Source: Mesorhizobium loti (GTDB lineage Bacteria; Pseudomonadota; Alphaproteobacteria; Rhizobiales; Rhizobiaceae). Taken from it: a stretch of DNA of 64,000 bases. The position numbers and the translations under genes are program-made. Shown in pieces: positions 1 to 8,429 of this stretch. Every line of letters begins with the position of its first letter. The stretch's first letter is position 1. The notes beneath the pieces were generated by a model. It worked only from the letters and a program-made list of their open reading frames with translations. It did not search any database and was not told the DNA's origin. Where the stretch lies: contig NZ_PJRO01000017.1 in NCBI RefSeq assembly GCF_002858745.1, forward strand, positions 1-64,000. The letters are read 5' to 3'.

Positions 1-89
1 TCCTGAGTGAGACAGATGCTTACGATCTTCGCCGCGCATGGCTCCGCAGGCGCTAAACCCCAGATCCATTCGACTATGAAGGGCATGGC
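1..89. other. Intergenic segment upstream of trpA
   Basis: No reading frame can be supported here. The 3' end of trpB would be expected just upstream of trpA in this lineage, but too little sequence is present to identify it. A purine-rich GAAGGG at about 77-82 could serve as the trpA ribosome binding site. Confidence 0.4.
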
Positions 90-929
90 ATGACCACCCG
101 CATCGACCGCCGCATGGCGAAGCTGAAAGCAGAAGGCCGGCCGGCGCTCGTCACCTATTTCATGGGCGGCGACCCCGACTATCAGACCTCGCTGTCGATC
201 ATGAAGGCGCTGCCAAAAGCCGGCAGCGACATCATCGAGCTCGGCATGCCGTTCTCCGATCCGATGGCCGATGGCCCGGCGATCCAGGCTGCCGGCCTGC
301 GCGCACTGAAGGGCGGCCAGACGCTGAAGAAGACGCTCGCCATGGCAGCCGACTTCCGCACGGGTGACGACGACACGCCGATCGTGCTGATGGGCTACTA
401 CAACCCGATCTATGTCTATGGCGTCGACCGTTTCCTGGCCGAGGCCAAGACCTGTGGCATTGACGGGCTGATCATCGTCGACCTGCCGCCGGAGATGGAC
501 GAGGAACTGTGCATCCCGGCCCTGAAGGCCGGCATCAACTTCATCCGCCTGGCGACACCGACCACCGACGACAGGCGCCTGCCCAAGGTGCTCGAGAACA
601 CTTCGGGCTTCGTCTACTACGTGTCGATGACGGGCATCACCGGCTCTGCGCTGGCCGATACCACCAAGGTGGCAACCGCCGTCCAGCGCATCAAGCAACA
701 CACCAGCCTGCCGGTCTGCGTCGGCTTCGGCGTCAAGACCGCCGAACAGGCGCGCATCATCGGCGCCTCCGCCGACGGTGTCGTGGTCGGCACGGCTATC
801 ATCAACGCGGTGGCCAATGTGCTCGGTCCGAAAGGCGAGAAGACCGCCGATCCAGCCGAGGCCGTCGCCACGCTGGTGAGCGGCCTGTCGCAAGGCGTGC
901 GTTCGGCCCGCCTTGCTGCTGCCGAATAA
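90..929 (+). CDS. trpA: Tryptophan synthase alpha subunit
   Basis: TrpA cleaves indole-3-glycerol phosphate to indole and glyceraldehyde-3-phosphate; indole passes to TrpB in the alpha2-beta2 complex in the cytosol. The 279-residue protein has the full family length. The signature around residues 48-66 (DIIELGMPFSDPMADGPAIQ) carries the catalytic Glu and Asp, and the C-terminal phosphate-binding loop is seen in GFGVKTAEQ and ADGVVVGTAI. accD follows 54 bp downstream on the same strand, then folC, the usual Rhizobiales order. The ATG at 90 is chosen because the protein then begins just before the conserved helix (RMAKLKAEGRPALVTYFM). Confidence 0.97.
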   Translation: MTTRIDRRMAKLKAEGRPALVTYFMGGDPDYQTSLSIMKALPKAGSDIIELGMPFSDPMADGPAIQAAGLRALKGGQTLKKTLAMAADFRTGDDDTPIVLMGYYNPIYVYGVDRFLAEAKTCGIDGLIIVDLPPEMDEELCIPALKAGINFIRLATPTTDDRRLPKVLENTSGFVYYVSMTGITGSALADTTKVATAVQRIKQHTSLPVCVGFGVKTAEQARIIGASADGVVVGTAIINAVANVLGPKGEKTADPAEAVATLVSGLSQGVRSARLAAAE

Positions 930-983
930 TATTCCTACCTCTTTCCAAATACGACGCCCAATCATGCGGCAGGAGCCGAAGCG

Positions 984-1907
984 ATGAACTGGATTACCAA
1001 CTTCGTTCGCCCGAAGATCAATTCGATGCTGGGTCGCCGGGAAGTGCCCGAGAACCTCTGGGTAAAAGACCCGGAAACCGGCGAGATGATCTTCCACAAG
1101 GACCTGGAAGGGAATCAGTTCGTCATCCCCTCTTCCGGCCATCACATGAAGATTTCGGCCAAGGAGCGGCTGAGATTCTTCTTCGACGACGGCAAATACG
1201 AGGTGATCGAGAACCCCAAGGTTCCCATCGATCCGCTGAAGTTCCGCGACGAGAAGCGCTACACCGACCGCCTCAAGGAGGCGAAAGCCAAGACCGGGCT
1301 GGAAGACGCCATCCTCAATGCCACCGGCACCATCGAGGGCCTTCCCGTGGTGGTTACCGTGCAGGATTTCGCTTTCATGGGCGGATCGCTCGGCATGGCA
1401 GCCGGTGAAGCCATCATCCGCGCCTTCGAGGTCGCCCTGCAGCGCAAGCGTCCGCTGATCCTGTTTGCCGCATCCGGTGGCGCACGCATGCAGGAAGGCA
1501 TCCTTTCCTTGATGCAGTTGCCACGCACGACCGTGGCCGTCGACCGGCTGAAGGAAGCCGGCCTGCCCTATTTCGTGGTGCTCACCAACCCGACGACCGG
1601 TGGCGTTACCGCGTCCTATGCGATGCTTGGCGACGTACACATCGCCGAACCCGGCGCGCTTATCGGCTTTGCCGGCCCACGTGTCATCGAGCAGACGATC
1701 CGCGAGAAGCTGCCCGAAGGCTTCCAGCGCTCGGAATATCTGATGCAGCACGGCATGGTCGACATGGTCGTCTCCCGGCTGGACCTGAAGAAGACCGTGG
1801 CCGGCCTGCTCAAGGTGCTGCTCAAGCTGCCGCCGGAACAGAAGGCCATCGAGCCGGAAATCCTGCCGCCGGTGGTGACCAAGCCGGAAGCACGGCCGCA
1901 GGCATAA
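984..1907 (+). CDS. accD: Acetyl-CoA carboxylase carboxyltransferase subunit beta
   Basis: AccD with AccA forms the carboxyltransferase that moves the carboxyl group from biotin to acetyl-CoA, making malonyl-CoA for fatty acid synthesis. The 307-residue protein has the crotonase-type core (SASGGARMQE-like FAASGGARMQEGILSLMQ, PTTGGVTASYAMLGD, GFAGPRVIEQT). The N-terminal zinc ribbon has lost its metal ligands: the positions matching the four E. coli cysteines are D29, T32, I48 and S51, although the flanking frame (ENLWVK, SGHHMKI) is kept. AGGAG at 971-975 precedes the ATG. Cysteine loss has, as far as I recall, also been seen in other Rhizobiales, so it is unlikely to be an error. Confidence 0.97.
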   Translation: MNWITNFVRPKINSMLGRREVPENLWVKDPETGEMIFHKDLEGNQFVIPSSGHHMKISAKERLRFFFDDGKYEVIENPKVPIDPLKFRDEKRYTDRLKEAKAKTGLEDAILNATGTIEGLPVVVTVQDFAFMGGSLGMAAGEAIIRAFEVALQRKRPLILFAASGGARMQEGILSLMQLPRTTVAVDRLKEAGLPYFVVLTNPTTGGVTASYAMLGDVHIAEPGALIGFAGPRVIEQTIREKLPEGFQRSEYLMQHGMVDMVVSRLDLKKTVAGLLKVLLKLPPEQKAIEPEILPPVVTKPEARPQA

Positions 1908-1937
1908 CTCTATTCAAGTGCAGCGCGGAGCCTCCGC

Positions 1938-3269
1938 ATGACCACACTCTCCGCCGAACGCCAGATCGAACATCTGATGACGCTGCACCCGAAGGGCTTT
2001 GACCTTTCGCTGGACCGCGTCACCCGCCTGTTGGAGCGGCTGGGCAACCCGCAGGACAAGCTGCCGCCGGTGATCCACATCGCCGGCACCAACGGCAAGG
2101 GTTCCTGCGCGGCCTTCTCGCGCGCATTGCTCGAAGCTGCCGGCTACCGCGTGCATGTGCACACCTCGCCGCACCTGGTGAACTGGCACGAACGCTACCG
2201 GCTTGGCGCCGAAGGCGGCGGCAGGCTGGTGGAAGACAAGGTTTTCGCCGACGCGATAGCCCGTGTGGCGGAAGCCAATGACGGCCAGAAAATCACGGTC
2301 TTCGAGATCCTGACCGCCGTCGGGTTCCTGCTGTTTGCCGAACATCCGGCGGATGCAGCCATCATGGAAGTTGGCCTCGGCGGGCGGTTCGACGCCACCA
2401 ACGTCATCAAGCGGCCGGCGGTCTCGGTGATCATGCCGGTTTCGCTCGACCACGAGGCTTATCTCGGCGACCGCGTCGAACTGATCGCGGCGGAAAAGGC
2501 CGGCATCATCAAGCGCGGCTGCCCGGTCGTGGTCGGCGCACAGGAATTCGAGGCAGCGCAGCTGGTGCTGATCGAGACCGCCGAGCGGCTGCGTGCGCCG
2601 CTCTCCGTCTATGGCCAGGATTTCCTCGCCTTCGGCGAAAACGGCCGCATGGTCTATCAGGACGGCGACGGATTGATGGACCTGTCGCCACCGCGCCTGC
2701 CTGGCCGACACCAGTTCGCCAATGCCGCAGCCGCCATTGCCGCAATCAAGGCCGCCGGTTTCGAGATCGGCGAAGGTGACGCCGACCAGGCTATGACCAA
2801 CGTAGCCTGGCCAGGCCGCATGCAGCGGCTGACACAGGGACGGCTGGTGGATCTGGCGCCGCGTGGTGCCGAAATTTGGCTGGACGGTGGCCATAATCCG
2901 GGCGCTGGCACGGTGATTGCCGAGGCCCTCGCCGAGCAGGAAGAAAAGACGCCACGGCCTCTGTTCCTGATTTCGGGCATGATCAACACCAAGGACCAGA
3001 GCGGCTATTTCCGCGCCTTCAAGGGATTGGCCAGGCATGTCTATACGGTGCCGGTATCGATGAGCGATTCCGGTGTTCCCAACGACGAACTCGCCGCGCG
3101 CGCCGCAGAAGCGGAACTGTCGGCGGAACCGGTCAGCTCGGTGGCCAACGCGCTGATGCTGCTGCGCGACACCTGGGACGAAAAGGAAATCCCGCCGCGC
3201 ATCCTGATCGGCGGTTCGCTCTACCTCGCCGGTGCAGTGCTGGCCGAAAACGGCACTCCGCCGACCTGA
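1938..3269 (+). CDS. folC: Bifunctional folylpolyglutamate / dihydrofolate synthase
   Basis: FolC adds glutamate to dihydropteroate (giving dihydrofolate) and further glutamates to tetrahydrofolates, using ATP. The 443-residue length fits the family. The Mur-ligase type P-loop is HIAGTNGKGSCAAF (about residues 47-60), followed by the substrate loop TSPHLVNWHERYR and the C-terminal domain motif WPGRMQRL and LDGGHNPGA. It starts 30 bp after accD, so co-transcription with trpA-accD is likely. Its stop lies 5 bp from the end of a convergent gene. Confidence 0.96.
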   Translation: MTTLSAERQIEHLMTLHPKGFDLSLDRVTRLLERLGNPQDKLPPVIHIAGTNGKGSCAAFSRALLEAAGYRVHVHTSPHLVNWHERYRLGAEGGGRLVEDKVFADAIARVAEANDGQKITVFEILTAVGFLLFAEHPADAAIMEVGLGGRFDATNVIKRPAVSVIMPVSLDHEAYLGDRVELIAAEKAGIIKRGCPVVVGAQEFEAAQLVLIETAERLRAPLSVYGQDFLAFGENGRMVYQDGDGLMDLSPPRLPGRHQFANAAAAIAAIKAAGFEIGEGDADQAMTNVAWPGRMQRLTQGRLVDLAPRGAEIWLDGGHNPGAGTVIAEALAEQEEKTPRPLFLISGMINTKDQSGYFRAFKGLARHVYTVPVSMSDSGVPNDELAARAAEAELSAEPVSSVANALMLLRDTWDEKEIPPRILIGGSLYLAGAVLAENGTPPT

Positions 3270-3274
3270 AGCCG

Positions 3275-4039
3275 CTAAGCCACAAGATGCAGGCCAGCCG
3301 GCAGCGCCAGCGACAGGCCTGAGAGGAAGAGCAGGACGAAGGCGATCCTTCGCATCGCCTGTTGTGACAACGACGGCGGCCAACGGCGCGCCGCGTAGGT
3401 CATCAGCATCACCGTCGGTATGGCCAGGATGAGCGCGACAGGCGACATGGATGGTAAGTTGCCGCTCGCCACCACCACGACGAGCCGGACCGCCTGCGCA
3501 ACGCCGAAAGCGGTGACCAGCGTTTCGCGGATGCGTTCATGCGACAAGGGCTGGCGGAAGAGATGATAGACGAGCGGGGGACCGCCGGTGGCGAACAGCC
3601 CGCTCATCAGGCCCGAGATGACGCCGAAGCCGACAAAACTCGAGTCCGACGATGGTTTCGCCAAACCGGCGGGCCTGATGGCGAGTTGCAGGCTGGACAG
3701 CATGATGACCAGACCGAGCCCGATTTTCAGCAGATCGGACCGCGTATCCGCCAGCCATTCCAGCAGCGCATAACCCACGAACAAGGAAGGCAGGCTTGCG
3801 ACCAGGATCAGCCGCAATTCCCGGTGGGCAACGTCGCGCCAGCCACCCTGGAGCAGCATCTGCGTGGCGTTGATCAGGGTGAGCATGCCGACCATCGCCG
3901 CGGCGTCGGGCAGCGGCAGCAGGCCGATGAGCGCGATCGCGCCCATCATGACCAGACCGAAGGCGAAACCCGTCAGGGTCTGGACATAGGCGGCGACCGC
4001 CGCAAAACCGACAAAGGCGACGAGAGGCCCTAGATCCAT
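3275..4039 (-). CDS. TauE/SafE (DUF81) family membrane transporter
   Basis: A 254-residue, very hydrophobic protein with about seven to eight membrane segments and the family-typical N-terminal half (GFAAVAAYVQTLTGFAFGLVMM) repeated in looser form in the second half (GVISGLMSGLFATGGPPLVYHLF). Members of this family export sulfite, sulfonates or other small organic anions; the substrate cannot be read from the sequence. It is convergent with folC and stands alone on the minus strand, 60 bp beyond the cupin gene's stop. No strong Shine-Dalgarno is visible before the ATG at 4039. Confidence 0.85.
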   Translation of the reverse strand: MDLGPLVAFVGFAAVAAYVQTLTGFAFGLVMMGAIALIGLLPLPDAAAMVGMLTLINATQMLLQGGWRDVAHRELRLILVASLPSLFVGYALLEWLADTRSDLLKIGLGLVIMLSSLQLAIRPAGLAKPSSDSSFVGFGVISGLMSGLFATGGPPLVYHLFRQPLSHERIRETLVTAFGVAQAVRLVVVVASGNLPSMSPVALILAIPTVMLMTYAARRWPPSLSQQAMRRIAFVLLFLSGLSLALPAGLHLVA

Positions 4040-4099
4040 GACATCCCGTACGACGCGGGGATGGAACCGCGCAAGCTGGCCACTGGAATCAAAACACTC

Positions 4100-4381
4100 C
4101 TATTTCAGTTCGATTTCGATGAAAGCGTACTCGCCGTCATTGGCGTTGATGACATCGTGCTCGACGCCTTCGCCGCGGAAGTAAGGCACGCCCTTCTTCA
4201 TCTCGGCAAAACTCTCGCCGTCGCTGGTCAGCAGCTTCACCTTGCCGTCCATCAGTGGCACGACGACATAGTCGTGGCCGTGGCGGTGCCAACCCGTATT
4301 GGCGCCTGGCGCAAAGCGATACTCGGTGACGACGACGCGCTCGTTATCGATGAAGACGGTGGCTTTGGCGGTTCCGGTCAT
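4100..4381 (-). CDS. Small single-domain cupin protein
   Basis: A 93-residue cupin. Motif 1 is visible as GANTGWHRHGHDYVVVPLMDGK with two His for metal binding, and motif 2 as PYFRGEGVEHDVIN with a third His. Such small cupins are often dioxygenase-like or binding proteins; no substrate is suggested by the context. The ATG at 4381 is favoured over longer alternatives because GGAGGAG lies six bases upstream. A longer frame from 4567 would run through the trxA terminator and is rejected. Confidence 0.85.
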   Translation of the reverse strand: MTGTAKATVFIDNERVVVTEYRFAPGANTGWHRHGHDYVVVPLMDGKVKLLTSDGESFAEMKKGVPYFRGEGVEHDVINANDGEYAFIEIELK

Positions 4382-4462
4382 GCGCTTCTCCTCCAGGGAA
4401 CAGGGAAAGCCAAAACGACGCCCGGACGCGAGAGCCAGCGACGGGGTTCCGTGGGGACAAAC

Positions 4463-4492
4463 AAAAAAGCCCGGCGCGAAGCCGGGCTTTTT
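4463..4492 (-). terminator. Rho-independent terminator of trxA
   Basis: GCCCGGC (4469-4475) pairs with GCCGGGC (4481-4487) across a 5-base loop. Read on the minus strand the hairpin is followed by a run of six T (4468-4463). It lies 20 bases after the trxA stop. A-rich flanks on both sides mean it could work in either direction. Confidence 0.9.
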
Positions 4493-4511
4493 GATCACTG
4501 TCTTGGAGGGA

Positions 4512-4835
4512 TCAGGCGACGGCGCCGTTGATCCAGTGCGACAATGCGGTCTTGGGCGCGGCGCCAACCTTGATGTCGGCCACTTCGCCGCCCTTGAAGA
4601 TCATCAGGGTCGGGATCGAACGCACGCCGAACTGCGCGGCGAGTTCCGGGTTTTCGTCGATGTTGAGCTTGGCGACCTTGACCTTTGCGCCGAGTTCACT
4701 GGCGATGTCTTCCAGTGCCGGAGCGATCATCTTGCAGGGACCACACCATTCCGCCCAGAAATCGACCACGACCGGCACATTGGCCTCAAGCACGTCAGCA
4801 CGGAAATTGTTGTTGTCGACCTTGACGGTGGCCAT
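4512..4835 (-). CDS. trxA: Thioredoxin
   Basis: A 107-residue classic thioredoxin, the general cytosolic disulfide reductant recycled by thioredoxin reductase. The redox motif is WCGPC in FWAEWCGPCKMIAP, with the cis-proline loop in VRSIPTLMIFKGG. ATG at 4835 is preferred to a TTG at 4841 because AGGA lies nine bases upstream and the resulting N-terminus (MATVKVDNNNF) matches rhizobial TrxA. It lies 75 bp downstream of addA and ends at a strong terminator. Confidence 0.96.
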   Translation of the reverse strand: MATVKVDNNNFRADVLEANVPVVVDFWAEWCGPCKMIAPALEDIASELGAKVKVAKLNIDENPELAAQFGVRSIPTLMIFKGGEVADIKVGAAPKTALSHWINGAVA

Positions 4836-4910
4836 AGCCAAAGTTCCTTTCGGATGTTTCGTTGCACCAGATGTGGTGCTTCAAGTGGTGATGTTCAAGC
4901 AGAGTTTGTG

Positions 4911-7900
4911 TCACGCCTCGGTGAGTCGGGCAAGAGCATCGTCCATCGCCGCCGCCGGCAGTTCGATCAGTCGCGGCGCTTCGGTAAAGAGCAGCCCCGC
5001 TGCCACCTCCCGTCCGGGATAGAGTGGTTTGAGCAAGGCGCGATAGAGCGAAAGCTGCAGCACATAGGCCGTCGGCACTTCGGCCACTGTCGTGGGCGCC
5101 GGACGATTGGTCTTGTAGTCGACGATGAAGATCCTGTCCGCACCAACCGCCAGCCGGTCGATCTTGCCGGAGACGACACGCCGCTTGCCTCTCACCGTCA
5201 GGCTGCCCATCACCGACACTTCGGAGCGCGAACCGGGCGCAAACAGCGGCGCGAAAAGCGGGTCGGCAAGGATGCTGGCAACCGATGCCAGAGCCTGTTC
5301 GCGATCGGCCTCCGTCCAGTCGCTACCGGCACGCGCCAGATAGCGCCTGGCGGCTGCCATGTGCTGTTCTTCCGTGAGGTCGGGCAGCATCTGCAGCAGC
5401 TTATGCATGGCCAAGCCACGCCGCACCGCCATACCGGGCTCGCTGTCGGCATCCAGCACCGGCGAGCGGCGGTCGGTGGTCGGCTCGGTCGTCTCGTCGA
5501 TCAGAGCCGACGCGCCGGATGGCGACAGCGGTCGCGGCAGGTCTTCGACCATGGGCAGCGGCTCAAACAGGGATGCAGGAACTGAAGCGAAGGCCTCGGC
5601 TTCCATCTGCCCGCCGGCTTCCATGGCGACGAGCGGCGGAAACTTCGTCCACAGGAAGCGAAACACGTCTCCTTCGTCGACCGGGTGCGGACGGCTCTCC
5701 GTCTCTTCGGCAACGGCAAGAGCCCGCATCACCAGGGAATGCCACGTGCCGGGACTGGGTGTGCGTTTGCCATGATAACCGCAGACGATCAGCCTGTCTT
5801 CGGCGCGGGTCATGCCGACATAAAGCAACCGGCGATATTCGTCATCGGCCAGGTCGCGGGCGCGCACTGCGACGGACTGGGAAAAGCCGTTGGCGACTTC
5901 AGCAGCGGACCGCCACAGGAAACCCTTGCCGGCCCAATGCTCGCCGGAGCCGTCGAACGGCATCAGGCGCGGCAGATGTTGGTCGCTGAACGGCGCGGCG
6001 CCGCCATCGACCAGGAAGACCACCGGAGCCTCCAGGCCCTTGGCGGCGTGGACCGTCATGACCCGCACCTCGTCACGGGTCTGGTCCATCTCCCGCTTGA
6101 TCTCGGGGCCGGCATTTTCCAGCGTTGACAGGAAAGCTTCCAGCCCGGGCAGGCCGGCGCGTTCTTCCGCCAGACAGAAATTGAGGAACTCATCGAGGAT
6201 GTCGCCCGCCTCTGGTCCCAGCCGGGCGATCATCCTGCGTCGCACGCCGTCGCGCGCGAGCAGTCCGGCGTAGAATTCGAACACCGGCTTGAAGGCGACC
6301 TCGTTGGCCCAGCCATCGAGCTGTGCAACCACCTTAGCCATAGTCTCGTCGCTGTCCGCCCTGGCGCGCAATGTCCTGTGAAGCGAGGTGCCGGCATCGC
6401 GATGGGCAGCAAGCTCGAACAAGCTTTCTTCGGTCAGGTCGAAGATCGGGCTGCGCAGCAGCGCCGCCAGCGAAAGATCGTCCTGCGACTGCATCAGGAA
6501 GCGGCCGAGCGCCACCAGGTCCTTCACCGCGATATGGCCAGGCAAGCTCAGCCTGTCGGCGCCGGCAACCGGAATGCCTTTTTCCTTCAGGCTTCGCGAC
6601 AGCGCATGCACGAAGCGGTCACGCTTGCGAACCAGCACCACGACGTCGCCCGCCTTCAGCTTGCGGCCCTTGCCCTCGATGATCTCGCCACTGTCGATCC
6701 AGTGTTTGATCGTCCTCGCTATCTGTTCGGCCAGCCGCACCGCAGGCGCGCTGACATGGTTGACCGGTAACGTCCAGTCGTCCGGTTCCTCGACCACATC
6801 CGCCCCGATCGATGGCCAGACCTCGACATAACCCGGCGCGTCATTGCGGATCGCCCTGTGGTCGAGAGGATCGGGATCGTGGCTGATACCGCGGCGTGTC
6901 TCGGGTGTAGCGAAAACACGATCGACGGCCGCCAGAACGTCACCGGTCGAGCGGAATGACCAGGTCAGCTTCAGATCGGCAAAACTTGCCTCGGCTTCCC
7001 GCACGCGGCGGGCGAACAATTGCCGGCTCTCATGGAAAGAATCCGGCGCCGCACCCTGGAAGGAATAGATCGACTGTTTTTCATCACCGACGGCGAAAAC
7101 CGTGCGCTGCACGGCGCGTGCGCTGTCTCCGGCGAAAAACTCCTCCGCCAGTCGCCTGACAACGCCCCATTGATCCGGGCTGGTGTCCTGCGCCTCGTCG
7201 AGCAGGATATGGTCGATACCCTGATCGAGCTTGTATTGCACCCAGGGGCCGGCATCCGGGCGCGACAACAAATTGACGGTGCGCGTGATCAGATCATTGA
7301 AGTCGAGGAAGCCGCGGCTACGCTTCAGCTGCTCATAGCGGCTGATCAGCCAGTCAGCGACCGTCAGCGCGGCAACGGTGCCTTCCAGCATGCGAAACAG
7401 CGCCAGCCGGTCAGCGGTGCGGACAATGGCCGAAGCGGCGGTCTCGTACCTTTCGGCCAGGTCCGGCAGCCGGTCGAGCAGCGCTTTCTTGAATGTCTTT
7501 ACAGCATCATAAGGATCGCCGTCCGAACGGAGAAAACCCTTCGCCAGCAGCGGCAGCCGCCGTACCGGATCCGCCTCGGCAAAGCCGAGTGTCGCATAAG
7601 GTACGATGTTGTTGAGCACGGCGCGGGCATCGGTCAGCTCGGCGGTGTGCACGAAGGTTGTGAAATAGGCTGGCTCGAACCCCGGCAGCGGCCACAGCGA
7701 AGCGGCAATGCCTGCGGCCGTGTCGCCAGGACCGAAACCGAACTCGTCGAAGAGTGGGCGGAAACCCCGTCCATCGCCGCCGATGGCATCGATGAACCCA
7801 CGCAGGCCGTCGCGCTTGCGCATGATTTCGGACAGAAGGTCGTCCAGCCCTTTCTCACCACCGCGTTCCAGCACGGTGGCAAAGGCCTCGGCCAGTTTCA

Positions 7901-8429
7901 CGCCACCCGGCGCACTGCCGCCGCTGATCATGTCGCGCCGCGCCTGCGCCAACAATGCCTGTTCCATCTGCGGGTCGAGCATCTCGAAATGCGCGGCGAT
8001 GTTGGCTTCCAGCGGAAACTGGTGCAGCACCGATTCACAGAAAGCGTGAATGGTCTGGATCTTCAGGCCTCCTGGAGTCTCCAGCGCTTCCGCGAACAAC
8101 CTTCTTGCCCGGCGCATGGTTTCGCCGTCGGGCATGCGCCCATCGAGCGCGGCGATCTTCTTCTCCAACTCCGCATCGGGCAGGACGGTCCATTCCGACA
8201 AGGTCGAGAAGACGCGGTTCGACATATTGGCTGCGGCCGCGCGCGTATAGGTCAGGCAGAGGATTTTCGACGGGTCTGTACCGCGCAGCAGCAGACGGAT
8301 GACGCGCTGCGCCAGCACATGCGTCTTGCCGGAGCCGGCATTGGCGGAGACCCAGGCGGACGTGCGCGGGTCCGAAGCGCGCGCCTGGCTTTCGGCGGTC
8401 CCTGACGGGATGGGGTAGAGCTTCTTCAA
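4911..8429 (-). CDS. addA: Double-strand break repair helicase-nuclease AddA
   Basis: AddA is the UvrD-like helicase and one of the two nuclease subunits of AddAB, which processes double-strand breaks for RecA loading. Visible motifs in order: Walker A SANAGSGKTHVL near residue 30, Walker B region ILLDEAQDTSPDQW, motif III EKQSIYSFQGA, motif IV LTWSFRS, motif V VMTVHAAKGLEAPVVFLVD, motif VI YVGMTRAEDRL, and the C-terminal RecB-type nuclease VSGKIDRL and IFIVDYKTNR. The 1172-residue length is typical. The start is TTG, overlapping the addB stop as TTGA, with AAGGAGGGG just upstream, so translation is coupled to addB. Confidence 0.96.
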   Translation of the reverse strand: MKKLYPIPSGTAESQARASDPRTSAWVSANAGSGKTHVLAQRVIRLLLRGTDPSKILCLTYTRAAAANMSNRVFSTLSEWTVLPDAELEKKIAALDGRMPDGETMRRARRLFAEALETPGGLKIQTIHAFCESVLHQFPLEANIAAHFEMLDPQMEQALLAQARRDMISGGSAPGGVKLAEAFATVLERGGEKGLDDLLSEIMRKRDGLRGFIDAIGGDGRGFRPLFDEFGFGPGDTAAGIAASLWPLPGFEPAYFTTFVHTAELTDARAVLNNIVPYATLGFAEADPVRRLPLLAKGFLRSDGDPYDAVKTFKKALLDRLPDLAERYETAASAIVRTADRLALFRMLEGTVAALTVADWLISRYEQLKRSRGFLDFNDLITRTVNLLSRPDAGPWVQYKLDQGIDHILLDEAQDTSPDQWGVVRRLAEEFFAGDSARAVQRTVFAVGDEKQSIYSFQGAAPDSFHESRQLFARRVREAEASFADLKLTWSFRSTGDVLAAVDRVFATPETRRGISHDPDPLDHRAIRNDAPGYVEVWPSIGADVVEEPDDWTLPVNHVSAPAVRLAEQIARTIKHWIDSGEIIEGKGRKLKAGDVVVLVRKRDRFVHALSRSLKEKGIPVAGADRLSLPGHIAVKDLVALGRFLMQSQDDLSLAALLRSPIFDLTEESLFELAAHRDAGTSLHRTLRARADSDETMAKVVAQLDGWANEVAFKPVFEFYAGLLARDGVRRRMIARLGPEAGDILDEFLNFCLAEERAGLPGLEAFLSTLENAGPEIKREMDQTRDEVRVMTVHAAKGLEAPVVFLVDGGAAPFSDQHLPRLMPFDGSGEHWAGKGFLWRSAAEVANGFSQSVAVRARDLADDEYRRLLYVGMTRAEDRLIVCGYHGKRTPSPGTWHSLVMRALAVAEETESRPHPVDEGDVFRFLWTKFPPLVAMEAGGQMEAEAFASVPASLFEPLPMVEDLPRPLSPSGASALIDETTEPTTDRRSPVLDADSEPGMAVRRGLAMHKLLQMLPDLTEEQHMAAARRYLARAGSDWTEADREQALASVASILADPLFAPLFAPGSRSEVSVMGSLTVRGKRRVVSGKIDRLAVGADRIFIVDYKTNRPAPTTVAEVPTAYVLQLSLYRALLKPLYPGREVAAGLLFTEAPRLIELPAAAMDDALARLTEA

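Noticed and set aside
1914..3383. 489-codon minus-strand frame opposite folC
   Set aside because: Antisense shadow; folC has clear motifs and codon pattern.
7020..8405. 461-codon plus-strand frame opposite addA
   Set aside because: Antisense shadow without motifs.
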